Shown here: one piece after another, positions 1 to 11,800 of the stretch
How the letters are laid out: the number at the start of each line of letters is the position of its first letter
How positions within the stretch are numbered: the first letter of the stretch is position 1
Origin: Pogona vitticeps
Taxonomy: Eukaryota; Chordata; Lepidosauria; Squamata; Agamidae
Direction of reading: 5' to 3'
Assembly: GCF_051106095.1 (NCBI RefSeq)
Contig: NC_135786.1
Coordinates: 140,558,501-140,622,500, forward strand
DNA length: 64,000 bases
The notes under the pieces: model-generated
Told to the model about the DNA's origin: nothing
What the model saw: the letters and a program-made list of their open reading frames with translations, nothing else
Database searches by the model: none
Position numbers and translations under genes: made by a program

Positions 1-112
1 CAGCATTGCTGAGGAGACTGAAATTGAACAATTCTATGAAGATTTACAACACCTTCTAGAACTGACACCAAAGAAAGATGTTCTTCTCATTCTAGGGGAC
101 TGGAATGCTAAA
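1..112 (+). mobile_element. RTE/BovB LINE fragment (endonuclease region)
   Basis: Translates to [20 protein letters not shown] and LLILGDWNAKV, matching the APE-type endonuclease of the BovB copy at 48360-51548. The match stops abruptly near 112, after the DWNAK motif; the left side runs off the window. Confidence 0.85.
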
Positions 113-690
113 GTAATCTCCATGAGTAATCTCCCCTTAATGGGTGTGAACTACTTTCTCCTGGTGTTTACATAATACAGTATCCCATATCAGTAGACCA
201 GCTCTTGGAAATGTTTATTCTAAGACAGTTTTCCACAGAAATTAACCACTTGGCTAAACCAAATCCTTGATTAAGAGGTGAAATAAATTCTGATTAATTC
301 TCCAAACTTGATTTCTCCACACTCTTCTATCCTAATTGTTTCTGATCCTTAATATGTCACTGCCTTATGAATAGGAATCATACAACGAATCATATATGTA
401 TTCCAGACTCAAGCACTGTTCGTTCTGTTCCTCATCTTCTTAGATTTAATATCACATATTTATCCCAAGTCAAGACAAATATGTCATTATTTATGATCTC
501 ATCCTCGTTGGATTCTAAATTCTAATTGGATCTTGTCTGCTTTCATCATAATTAATAAACCTCATAATATCTAGTGAACGTGCCCCTCCTTGCTGGAAGG
601 TAGGTCACTACCAGCATCATCCCCTTCTTTAGTTAAATATATTCATTTGCTACTCTCCTACCATTAAAAACCACTGGTTTTTCTTTTAAT
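113..690. other. Intergenic, nothing recognised
   Basis: AT-rich sequence with no open frame, repeat end or RNA gene that I can identify. It sits between a truncated BovB piece and a hAT MITE. Confidence 0.5.
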
Positions 691-698
691 ATAGTAAT

Positions 699-954
699 TA
701 GAGATGGGAGTATCTGTATACGAATACCCCTGCACAGGTGGAGATAATGGGGTTCGACCTGGCAGAGAGGCTTGTTGTCCTACCTCCTGCCAGGCGTGGC
801 TTGGCGAGCGCAGTCTCCGGGAGCAATAGGACAGCAGTGCTGACCCCACGGCATTCATTAGTTGACCATCCAGCCCCATGGGGCCAGACCCCCATTACAG
901 TATCTCCACCTGTGCTGGGATATTCATATTCATATATGAATACCCCCATCTCTA
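699..954. mobile_element. hAT-type MITE with perfect 8-bp target duplication
   Basis: Termini TAGAGATGGG and CCCATCTCTA are inverted repeats, flanked by the identical octamer ATAGTAAT at 691-698 and 955-962. Eight-base duplications are diagnostic of the hAT superfamily. Inside, a second inverted pair (CACAGGTGGAGATA / TATCTCCACCTGTG) nests in the first, so most of the 256 bp is palindromic. No transposase. The perfect duplication suggests a fairly young insertion. Confidence 0.85.
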
Positions 955-962
955 ATAGTAAT

Positions 963-1645
963 AATTTATTGTTTTAGCTTCTAATATAGATTCTTTTAAT
1001 ACTGCAAGCTGTCATGGATCCTTTTTAGATGTAAAGTGGTAAACAAACAAATAAATGTATCTTTCTCTCCTGAGGATTCTTTTCCCTATTTCTTTCCTCT
1101 TTTTCCTCATGTCCTCTTGTAAGCTCTCCATAAGCATCTGTTTGAACACTCAATGGACAGAATGCTAGGGCCTTTGTACTGACCCTGTACATACAAAAAG
1201 TGATAAAGGAGGCACTTTCTTTGTCTTCAGACTTAGGGAAAGGCAAATGATCCTTGCTTGAGGTGAAACGTGATAACTGAAGCTCCTTTAATAAGTTTTC
1301 AGCCTCCATTTTGAGACATTAATTCAGGCTGCAATGACAATGTACCCCCACCATTAGCTTTCTGCTGTTTGATTTGTAGCCTATCATCTGCTTCCTTTCA
1401 CTTTCAGTGATCAATAGGCTGCGGATTGATTTTGAATCACTGTCCACACAATCTCCTCACAGTGTGTTCCATATTTCAGCCCACTGCTCTTCCTCCCTCC
1501 CTCCCTCTGCCAGTCTTTTTATGGTTTGCTTTAAAAATTACTTTTCCATATAAGTGATCTAGCGCTGTCACAATCCCCACATGGCCCCTGTTTGTTTCAC
1601 CAAAGAACTCATGCTATGTGCCCCTCAGCTGCCACCAGTTGATTA
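963..1645. other. Intergenic, nothing recognised
   Basis: No convincing exon, RNA gene or named repeat. A (CTCC)-rich microsatellite-like stretch lies near 1490-1510. Confidence 0.4.
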
Positions 1646-1650
1646 CATCT

Positions 1651-1745
1651 ACAATACTGTTTTCCTGAAAATAAGACAGGGTCTTATATTAAATTTTGCT
1701 CCAAAAACGCGTTGGGACTTATTTTCAGAGGATATTTTCATCTTG
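1651..1745. repeat. Fragment of a TTTTCCTGAAAATAAG-type DNA element
   Basis: The paired motifs GTTTTCCTGAAAATAAGAC and GACTTATTTTCAG in opposite orientation resemble the miniature element at 43066-43289. This copy is shorter and more degraded. The superfamily is not resolved. Confidence 0.4.
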
Positions 1746-1987
1746 ACATATCTTGCATATTGTAGTGATATTGTTTATGATATATGCAGTAACGCAGAGC
1801 TCAGCATGTTACATTGTAAAGGAACTTGTTCGCACTACTGTACTCATTACTCTTTGGAGCCAAGTTGTTCTTATTGCAAATCATTTGGTGTGTTGTGTGC
1901 CCAGAGTACTATACAACATACAGGTCATTGTAAGCCTGGCTATTTTCATGGGCATTTGCTGCTTCTTGTTCAACTGGAAGGGGCTTG

Positions 1988-2110
1988 TGTCAGGATCGCT
2001 AAATTGAGTATCCTACTCTGGGGCCGGGGGGGGGGGGAATGTGTAGTCTGTATTATTAAACTGCAGACCACCAAGAGGCGGTATATAAGCAGCACACTTT
2101 GTTTGTTGGA
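1988..2110 (+). mobile_element. SINE 3'-half fragment
   Basis: The end GGTATATAAGCAGCACACTT is shared with the fuller tRNA-type SINE at 9368-9596, as is the upstream AAACTGC segment. A G-homopolymer of more than 10 bases interrupts it near 2027. Confidence 0.55.
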
Positions 2111-2439
2111 AACAATTTCGCTTGCATCTCTCCCCCCCCCCTTTTTTCCTTGTGTCTGTCATGTGTGATTGACTATACAGGTGGAAAGGAGCAGCGGTGG
2201 GTCTGTGATCCTCCGGTGACATTGCCAGTGGGACATCTTTTTCTTCTTCAGTTTTTGGACCAATGATATACCGCTGACTTGATACAACCACGTGTGGAAC
2301 TGCAGTGCTTATCTGACATAGCACTAAATGGGAAACGCATAATAAGAAAATCATTTGAAGGAGAGACAAGGGGGTTACTTATAACCAGGTACCCCCTCCT
2401 TCTGCAGCGATCGATTTTTCGGTTGCCGTAGTGCCTCCC

Positions 2440-2792
2440 AATTAATTCTCTGGCGGTATTATGTGGGTCACTGGGCCACCCTCGCCTTCTTGTCGTGCGC
2501 CTCTGAGCGATCGCAATTGCATGGTCTCGGGAGCGCTCCCCTGCAAAGAACGCGCTCTGTGACGTTTCCCCGGCCGGGCGTCCGTTGAAACAGTGACGCG
2601 CCGGAACCTCCAGGGGGAGCCCGCGGGAAAGCCACCCCCGCCCACTCCGGGCCCCGGCTGTGGGAGCGAGCTGGGCCCGCTCCGTGCCGCTTCTTTCGGC
2701 CTCCTCTCTATCGTGCGCTCTCCGACGCTCGCCCGCTTCTCCGCCTCACCCCCTCACCCGCCTGCGCGGCCGGCCTGCGTCACCCGGACAAG
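2440..2792 (+). promoter_or_regulatory. MARCHF6: CpG-rich promoter and 5' UTR of MARCHF6
   Basis: Base composition shifts sharply from AT-rich to GC- and CpG-rich from about 2440, and stays so to about 3100, spanning exon 1. This is the usual form of a housekeeping vertebrate promoter. Visible elements are a CRE-like TGACGT at 2560-2565 and many CpG-containing GC boxes. There is no TATA box at a sensible distance. The transcription start cannot be fixed from sequence; it probably lies within the last few hundred bases before 2793. Confidence 0.75.
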
Positions 2793-2811
2793 ATGGAGAC
2801 CGCCGAGGAAG
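2793..2811 (+). CDS. MARCHF6: MARCHF6 exon 1 coding part (residues 1-6 plus one base)
   Basis: The exon encodes METAEE plus the first base of codon 7 and is followed by the donor gtaacg. Human MARCHF6 begins MDTAEED, so the start is secure although only 19 nt are coding. The context AAGATGG around the start also resembles a YY1 site. An unusually long intron 1 (2812-18566) follows. Confidence 0.93.
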
Positions 2812-5800
2812 GTAACGGCCTGGCCGCCGACTGGCTTTCCCAGCGGAGGACGGGGGGGGGGGGAGCCGAGGGAGAGTCCGTGTGTGCGTGGGGGGGGGAA
2901 GGGAGGGGAGAGAAATGGGGTCACTTTTCTCGGGCCGCCTTTGTGGAGCTCCCGCGGGGCGCCTGGTTTCCCTTTTTCCGCCTGGGGCCTGTTGGGGCGC
3001 CTCCGTCTGTCGCTCAGCTGCTGTAGGAATAAATATATGGTGTGTCAGAGTGCGGGGGGGGGGCTTCCTGGTGCACCTTTGAGGGAGAGGAAGGGCAAGG
3101 CCTTGGGTGTGTACGTGCGGTTAGACGGGTCGACAGGTATGTTTGTACCTGTTCGGGTACGTCGTTGTAGGTCTGCTCCATGGAGGGGTTCAAACGGGAA
3201 GGTAAACAGGGTGTGTGGGCGTGAGAATTGATGTACGTTGAAGTGTTTCGTGGGTGCCGGAGGGGGGTGGCTGGGTCAGAACTTAAATGGGGTCAGCTCA
3301 GTTCAAAGCCCCGTACAGTATAGCCCAGGAGGGTTGTGTGTATATTTGTGTAAGTTTGGGGGTTGCTTCGTGTAGAGCTGGGTTGCAGTGCCTGACGGAT
3401 GGAATTGGTCACTAGTTCAGGATTTGGAGGCCAAACCTGGGTGGCTGTGGGGTGGAGGGAAGGTGTGTGCCCTGGGGTTGGATAGAAGTAGGTTAAGAGC
3501 ATTGCAGATGGTGTGAATGAACCAGCGGCCACCCTCCTCTCCTTGCTGTATTTGTTATGTAACCTTTCAGAGAGGTGTAACCTTTCAGACAGTAAAAAAG
3601 TAGTAGCAGGGAGAGGAATTAGTGTGGCCTCCTGATTTTTGTTGTCCTTTAGTAGAAGGGGTGTGTGTGTGTCCCTTGGCGTGCATGCATGGAGTAATTC
3701 ACTAGGTAAACATTCTTGGACCATTTTCCAAAACAGATTTTTGTGTTGAGGATAATCTACGAAACACTGATATTAATCTGTTAGCCTTTAAAATGTCTCA
3801 ACTCCTGTTTTTAGTTTCTTATACACTACTCAGTTTCTTACACTCATTTTAAAAAGCTTCCAAATCAGTAAGGGTTTGAGTGCTTTACTAAAACAACACA
3901 TTCATTCGTATTTTGGCATGAGCTTTTACAGCTGGAAGACTACTTCATCAGAAGACTAGTGTTAGAATAAAGTGTTAGTGTTTCAGATGCCCCATAGATA
4001 TACAGAAAGGTACTGGAAACTGAGACTTGCCTGCTTTGAGCAGCATGGACCGTAACTTGAATGCACATTAAAAAAATCTTATACAGTAATAAAAATAGTT
4101 ATTTCTGTTCACCATTTGAACTGTACAGTGTTAATTGTGCTGTGCAGATTTAACATGAATTCTTTGAGTGAAGATATTAGCCTAGTTTCTGCCTGTGTGT
4201 ATTATAACTGAGATTTGTTAACTGTAGATTGATACTTTGGACCAGCAGTCTGCAACCTTTTTAACCCTGCGGACTGGTTGGTGAACACAGGGCACCCCCT
4301 GCGCTCGTGCTCATGTGTGAAGGAGCAGGCACACTCTTGCGTGGGCGCTCATGTGCATGCACGAAGGAGCGGGAGACAGCTCGTGCAGGCAGGCTCGAGT
4401 GCGTGAACGAAGGGCGCTCAGCGAGCACTTGTGCGCGTGTGCTAAGGGGTGGGGGAGTGCTTGCGTGGGCGCATGCGCAAAGGGGCTGTGCAGGGGGGAG
4501 TGCAGGTGGGGGTGGGGGAAAGTTTGTCTCCGCGGCCCGGTCCAGCTCAGGCCATGGACCGGCACCAGGCCGTGGGCCAGGGGTTGGGGACTTCTGCTCT
4601 AGATTAATGGTACCCAACCTTGGGGGCCCTGATGTTCTTGGCTACAACTCTCAGAAGACTTCACCACTAGCTGAGCTGGCCAGATGGGAGTTGAACATCT
4701 GGGGACCCAAGGTTGGGAACCACTGCTGTAGACCATCCTGTAAATTGGTGATGAAGGCTTACCCCAGAGTAGTTAATAGAAATACTGTAGTAAAATGGTT
4801 CTGTCTGCACACATGGGATACAGGGAAAAGAAATTGATCAGGCATAGGGTTGGTTGGAGAGAGCTAACTCCTGTACTGGGTTCCTAGATGAGTTCAGCAG
4901 GTCATATTTCACCCAATCATGAAGCTGGATCAAAGCATGAATTTCTTTTCCTCTGATGAGCTCATTAATAGCTTTTGGTAGCTGGAGGTATGAGAGGGAT
5001 CTTGTTCGAATGTGTATTCAGCCATGACGAAGGTTATCAAATTGCTGTTACCTGCTTCTCATGACCTTTGTAGTGGTAGGTAGAGGGAGTGGAGATCTTC
5101 TCTTGATGAAGTATATTTGTCCAATAAAGCTCATATTAAAGAATATAACATTGATCATGCGCATGCATGAAGGAGCGGGAGAGTGCTCGTGCGGGCGCTC
5201 TCATGTGCATGCACAATGGACGTTTATTTTTATATTTTTAATTTTTAATTTGTTTTTATTTATTTAAAAGATTTTTTTAGCTGTGCCGTTATCAATGGTC
5301 TTTGAGCAGTGTACAGCAATATTAAAACTTTTAGAACCACATTAAAAACCATTAAAATAATACCCAATATTATAATAGTACCCAATATTAAAACAGTCAA
5401 TTTATCATTAATAAATCCTGCTGCTCATTTGGCCAGCTAAAGGATACTATTTAATTAAAATGCTGGCTAAACAGAAAGGTCTTTACCTGGCGCTGAAAAG
5501 CCAAACATGTCAGAGCCAAGCGGGTCTCTATGGGAAGGGTGTTCCAAAGTTGGGGGGGGGGGACAACAGGCGAGAAGGCCCTATTTTGATTTGCCATCCC
5601 CCTCACCTCTTTCAGGGATGGCACCTTCAGAAGGACCTCCTGGCCTGATCTTAGAATAAGGGCAGGCTTGTGTGGGAGAAGGTGGTCTTTTAGGTAACCC
5701 AGTCCTAAGCTGTTTAGGGCTTTATATGTCAGAGTAAGCACTTCGAATTGGGCCCGAGCAGCAACTGGCAGCCAGTGTAAATTTTTCAGAAACGGTGTAA

Positions 5801-8800
5801 TACGAGTCCGCGCGGCAGCACCACTTACCAGCCGCGCAGCCTGGTTTTGTGCTAGTTGCAGTTGCTGGATTGTCTTCAAAGGCTGCCCCATGTATAGCAC
5901 ATTGCAGTAGTCCAGTCTGGTTGTTATCAATGCATGTGTGACTGTTGCCAGGTTCCACTGATCCAGGTAAGGGCAACGTTGATATATTCTCTGCAGCTGT
6001 AAGAAGGCACCCCTGGACACAGGGTCCACCTGGGCTTCCAAGGTCAGACCAGGGTCAAGGAGCACCCCCAGGCTCCGGACCTTGTCCTTTAGGAGGAGTG
6101 CAACGCTGTCTAGGGAAGGGAAATAATATGTATAATGCTTGCATAGACTAACATGGCTACCCCTTCTACAACTTATCTGATGGGATTTCTCTAGATTGAG
6201 GTCACTCTCTGTCTCCAGTTTCCCTTTTACCAGGTTTGCTCTCATTATTAATCACACACATACAGATGTGTTTGGCGGGGACACAGGAGAGGGCCTTCTC
6301 TTGTCTTTGCATCCAGATTCTAGAACTCCATCCCACAGGAGGCCAGTTTGGCCTCATCTTTGTGGTCCTTTTGCAAACAGATGAAGATCTTTCTCTTGGG
6401 ACAAGCTTTCCCTTTGTGATTGGCTGTCTGAGAGGGTTTTTTAAATGAGTATTATGTCTTGTTGCTTTGGATCTGTTTTTGGTGCTGATACTCATTTGAT
6501 TCTTTAAAAATATTTGTATACAGTACTTACAGTTTTGAGCTTTTAAATATGATCTTTTAATGATGTAAGCCACCTTGGATTCTTTTTAAGCAGAAAGGCA
6601 GAGTAAAATATTTTAAATAAAAACAAACAAATAAATAAAGATAATAATAGACTTTGCCTTGTTAATGACATCTGGACAATCTGTTTAGCCAGCAGAGTGT
6701 GAGGAGGAACAGTGTAGGTAGGAAGTAATTGCTTTCTAGTACAGCAGTAGCATATAGTAGATTCCCCATTGGCATAATTAAGAGTTAGGACTTGAAACAG
6801 CAATACTATGCTTGTTCTCCACTTCCCATGGTTCAGAAGATGCTGCTTAACCTTTTGTCTTTTTTGTCTCTTTGTATAACATGTGTATAAGGGATTTTCC
6901 TCTGCATTTTCATCAGTGAGTATATTCTTAGAAGTAACCTCCACTCTTCTCGGTGATCCATATAGCTTGAATGGGCGTGCTGCGTCTGCACAGTGTTTCT
7001 GTTTAATTGTGTAAACAAACTATCAGCTCTATAGACTTTCACATACAATTTAAAATTAAAGTAAAAATATTGTTGCAGTTTAAGATTAGCACATTTATTT
7101 AAGTGTGAGCTTTCATGGATTTCAGTTCACCTCTTCTGATACAAGGGATCAAGACATACATGTCTGAAGTAATAATAACAGCTACGTGCTGTCTCATTGA
7201 CTTTGACTTACAGCAACTCTTTCTACGATTTTCTAAGTACAGTATACAGCACTCAGAAATGGTTTATAATTCCTTCTTCTGGGATTGCTTTGGGACTGTG
7301 CAGCTTGCTCAAAGGTCTTCTGTCAGGAGACACTAAGTGAATTGAAATCACAATCTCTTGCTCCACTATGAGGTACCCAATTTGTAATCAAATTTAATCC
7401 ACAAAAGGTCACATTGAAATAAATTTGTTAGGCCTAAGGGTGACACATTAGTTTTTTTTTTAAAAAAACAGACAAATATGACTACTTCTCTCCAAACATA
7501 CAGTACAGCTTAACAATTCTAATATTACTGTTTGGACAGATACATTATCTCAAATAAGTTCATGAATCTAAGGACTAACAAAGACATCTTGCTTTATCTT
7601 AGCTTCACCTTGGAAATATTCCATTGAGATACTTGAAAGCTGCTTCTGTTTTGCCCACGGCCTTGACAAAGTTCTTCATCAGTCCCAGCTTGATGTGTAA
7701 GAGTGATAACAAATTCTTCCTTGATTCAACAAGTGGTGGAGTCTCAACACTTTTCCTCCAAGGCTCCAATGACTGTCAGAGTGGCCAGTCTGTCTTGATG
7801 TAGTGAGAATCTCTTGCACAACTATTCCATTCACAGAGAAAACAGCAGTACTTTGTTTATCCTGTCTGCAGACCAAGCAAGAAATTAACCACCTTCACGT
7901 TGCCACAAAGCTGCAATTGATGTTGGTCATACAGTGGAGTCTCGACCTATGGACTTAATCCATATTGGAATTGTGTCTGTAGGTTGAAAAGTCCGTAGAT
8001 CGAAAATGCATTCCCCATAGGAATGCATTGAAAACCCATTAATTTGTTCCAGGCCTTTCTCCCCCACCAGGCAGCTTCTCTGCTGCTGAAACCACCATCG
8101 GGACAGCCCTTTGGGAGAAGCCGGGTGGTGGGGAAGAAAGGCAGGAGCCGATCCGGGTTTTCTCCCCCACGGTAAGGCTTCTCCCAAAGTGCTGCGCCCG
8201 ATGGTGGTTTCAGCAGCTGAGAAGCTGCCCAGTGGAGCCGATCTGGCCTTTCTCCTCCATCGGGCAGCTTTTCCGCTGCTGAAACCACCATCGGGCCAGC
8301 CCTTTGGGAGAAGCTGGGCAGCGGGGAAGAAAGGCAGGAGCCAATCCGGTTTTTCTCCCCCACCGCGAGGCTTCTTCGCTGCTGAAACCTCCATCGGGCG
8401 CAGCGCTTTGGGAGAAGCCTCGCAGTGGGGGAGAAAGACCGGATCGGCTCCTGCCTTTCTCCCCCACCGGGCAGCTTCTCTGCTGCTGAAACCATCATCG
8501 GGCGCAGCACTTTGGGAGAAGCCTTGCCGTGGGGGAGAAAGACCGGATTGGCTCCTGCCTTTCTTCCCCATCACCCGGCTTCTCCCAAAGGGCTGGCCCA
8601 ATGGTGGTTTCAGCAGCAGAGAAGCAGCCCGGTGGGGGAGAAAGACTGGATCGGCTCCTGCCTTTCTCCCCCACCACCCGGCTCCCTCCCTTTTGCAAAC
8701 TGTTGGGGCGAAAGAGCTAAAGAAGCAGCCTCTTTGCCACCAACAGTTTGAATTTCCTGCCCCTTTTCCCTGCCCTTTTCGTCCGTACGTCGGCGCTCCG

Positions 8801-11800
8801 GCCGCAAGTCGATCCAGAATTTTGCAGCTGGAGCTGGATGTAGGTCGAAAAGTACGTAAGTGGGGCCATTCGTAGGTCGAGATTCCACTGTAGTTTATGT
8901 ACCTCAGAATTTGTTTCATGTTGTCATATGTTTCCTTCATAAGGACTGCATGGCCAACTGGAATCGATGGCAGAATATTGCCATTATGCAGCAAAACAGC
9001 TTTAAGATTTTTCTCTGATGAATCAGTGAACTGACTCCACTCACCTATATCGTGAACAATGTTGAGGGCTGCCATCATGCCATCAGTGTTGCTGCAGGCT
9101 AAAATTGCTGTGCTTAAAAAGCAAATAGTGTCCAAACCCAGTCATAAGTGTATTCATAGAACCGGTCAATTATGTATTTTAGTCTTTTCTGGTTTAAGTT
9201 GAGGTCCCTTGCCTTTATAACTCACTTATCCTCCACCATTTCCAAGTCAAGGGTTGTATATGTTGACCCAATAGCATATCTTGAAAACTAGAGCCAATCA
9301 ACAATCTTAAGTATCATTTTCATTCTCAGTGACCCAGAATTAGTAAACTTTGACTACATTTATTTCGGAAGAGCCTTGTGGAACAGTGGTTACATTGCTG
9401 TACTGCATCCAAAACTGCTCACCCAGCTAGCTGGCTCAAGTTTGACTCAGCTTTCTATCCTTCTGAGGTCAGTAAAATGAGTACCCAGCTTGCTGTGGCG
9501 GGAAATGTGTAGGCAGCATGATTAACTTGTAAACTGCCCAGATAGTGTTTTAAGTGCTATGGAGTGGTATATAAGCAGCACACTTTGTTTTTTTTTGGAA
9601 GTATTTTTTCTGTAACATTTTACCTGTGTTGCTACCTAAGATTTTATGTGAATTTCTTTCATTGAACTATCACATCTCTGGCTGTTATTAGCCTCCCATG
9701 CTTCCTGGATTTCTGTTAAAGCACAGTGAAGGCATAATAAGATAAAACATCAGGAAGAATAATGGAGAGATGTGCAGTAGGAAAGAAAAGGCACCTGTTA
9801 CTTTTTTAGGATATATTTTCACGTAGTACCAGCATTTCAGTTTTTCTGGGACCTGAATGCAACACTGCCCCTCTCATATAGGGTTTCCATGGAAAGAGTT
9901 ATCTTGTAAGTTTTGACGTAATATGTATCTCTAATACCTCATCAGTTTCAGGACCTTCAAGAATGACAACTAGCCAAAATTTCTCAGAAGGCGGAGAAAC
10001 ATTCTGAAAGGTTTATTTTTCTTAGCCATCCATCCCTGGGATTCCCCCCCCCCCAATTTATCCTATTCATTCATTCCTGTTCATCCTCTTCTAAATTGAT
10101 TTGCAGAATTTCTCTAAATTTTCTCAGATGTTGTACATGGTGGTCATCTGCTGTTCCTCCCCTGCCAGAACAAGTATAGGATTCTATGGAGGATGCAAAA
10201 TGTGACTAGGCACAGTCTCTGCAGAGATGTTGCTTTTTCCACTTGCACTATTAGCACAAAATGAAAAACCCTTAGAAAGAAGTCTTATTACAAGCATGAA
10301 TAATAGTGAGCTCCATTGTTGAGAAATTGTTGGATTGTTTCTTTTTTATGAGGAATTTCATGAAATTGTTCCCCTACTTTCACAATGCAAAAACAGGGCA
10401 GAGAATTTTAAGAGGCCATTTATACACAGATGAAAGTCTTCACAATTCCAAGCATGCATTTTAAAGCTATCTCCAGTTATTCACATTGATTATCAGTTTA
10501 CTGCAGGTGTGGGGACAGTTTAGTCCTTCAGATGTTGAGTTGCAAAGCCCAGCATTCCTCATGATTGTCTGAACTGGTTAGGTTTGAGAGTTGCAGTCTG
10601 ATACTGTACATCTGAACTGCAAATGTGCAGTTTTTCCACCTGGGATGTAGCATTTAACAGAACTGTTATAGTGCATTTTAGAAATTAATACTTGGTTAAA
10701 ATATTCTCAAAAGCCATAATGCTGTGTTCTGCTAATCATACATCTCTTACTTTCCTCTGACTGAAAACTTGCACCCCTCCCCCCTTTTCCTCTCATGTGA
10801 TTATGGTTAAATTTGGGCAAACTGGTTATAAATTAAAAGTGGATACCTTTTGGGGGCCAGGTACCATATTAGTCCCTGCAAAACACTTGCATGGGTTGGG
10901 AGATGTTGGGTGACAGTGGGTGGGCCTGAGATATATACATAGCTCACATATATTCACTCACATATATTCACTCACATATATTCATGCATACCCTCTCCCC
11001 TCCATCCTCACTTCTAAGAGTCTTCACCAGGATTGCAGTGGGGGCAGGAGATTAAAGTTTCTATTTCTGCCCAATAGTCTTAACCCCAGATTGTGGTTTC
11101 CTTATTGCATATAGCATGAAAGTGTTATATTCCCTGGAGATAGTCATTCTATGGCAGAAATTCATGGAGTTTACAGAGAATGTCCAGAAGCACACAGATT
11201 GCACATATGTACAAGAAGTCTGCTTCAACAGTGGTTTATTTTAATAAACAAAAAGTAATACTTATTACTGTTCCTGATTTGGACATGACATAATAGATTG
11301 CTTGGTTGAAAACTCAACTAAGCATGTCTATTATATTTTCCCTCTAATTGGTCCAGAAGCAAAGAAGGAAAAACAAGGGCCTGTGCCTATAGTGGTAAAC
11401 TGTGCTTTAGTGTTAGGCCAAGATCAAATCAACCTTGAACTATCTCTGGAGAGAAAAATGTTAAAACGCAGGCTGTCCTACTTTGATACATCATGAGAAG
11501 ACAAGATTCTCTGGAAAAGATAGTAATGTTGGGAAAAGTGGAGGATAGCAGAAAAAGAGGAAGACCAAATACAAGATGGATTGGTTCTCTAAAGGAAGCC
11601 ACAGGCTTGAGTTTGCGAGAACTGAACAGGCCAGCAGATAATAAGAATGAATGAACATTGAGTTGAAAGCTGTTCCATGTAAAAATGAAATAAGATAAAA
11701 TCTGAGATCAAACAGTACGAATGTTATAGTTGTATTCATGAAGGCTTTCATGGCTGGGATCTCATGGTTGTTGTGGGTTTTTCGGGCTCTTTGGCCGTGT

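Noticed and set aside
1581-2168. 195-codon open frame upstream of MARCHF6
   Set aside because: Composition is non-coding, it crosses a SINE fragment and a G homopolymer, and it resembles no protein I know.
2593-3231. 212-codon open frame across exon 1
   Set aside because: A by-product of the stop-poor CpG island; the MARCHF6 start at 2793 is in another frame and splices out at 2811.
4261-4617. Pro/Ala-rich open frames near 4.3-4.6 kb
   Set aside because: They fall entirely inside a hAT element with CpG-rich simple sequence, and similar frames appear in the sister element at 16556.
7927-9135. Open frames of up to 402 codons on both strands
   Set aside because: They arise from the GC-rich palindromic array of the Tigger-like element; many overlapping frames in both strands share the same repeated peptide, which no real gene would do.
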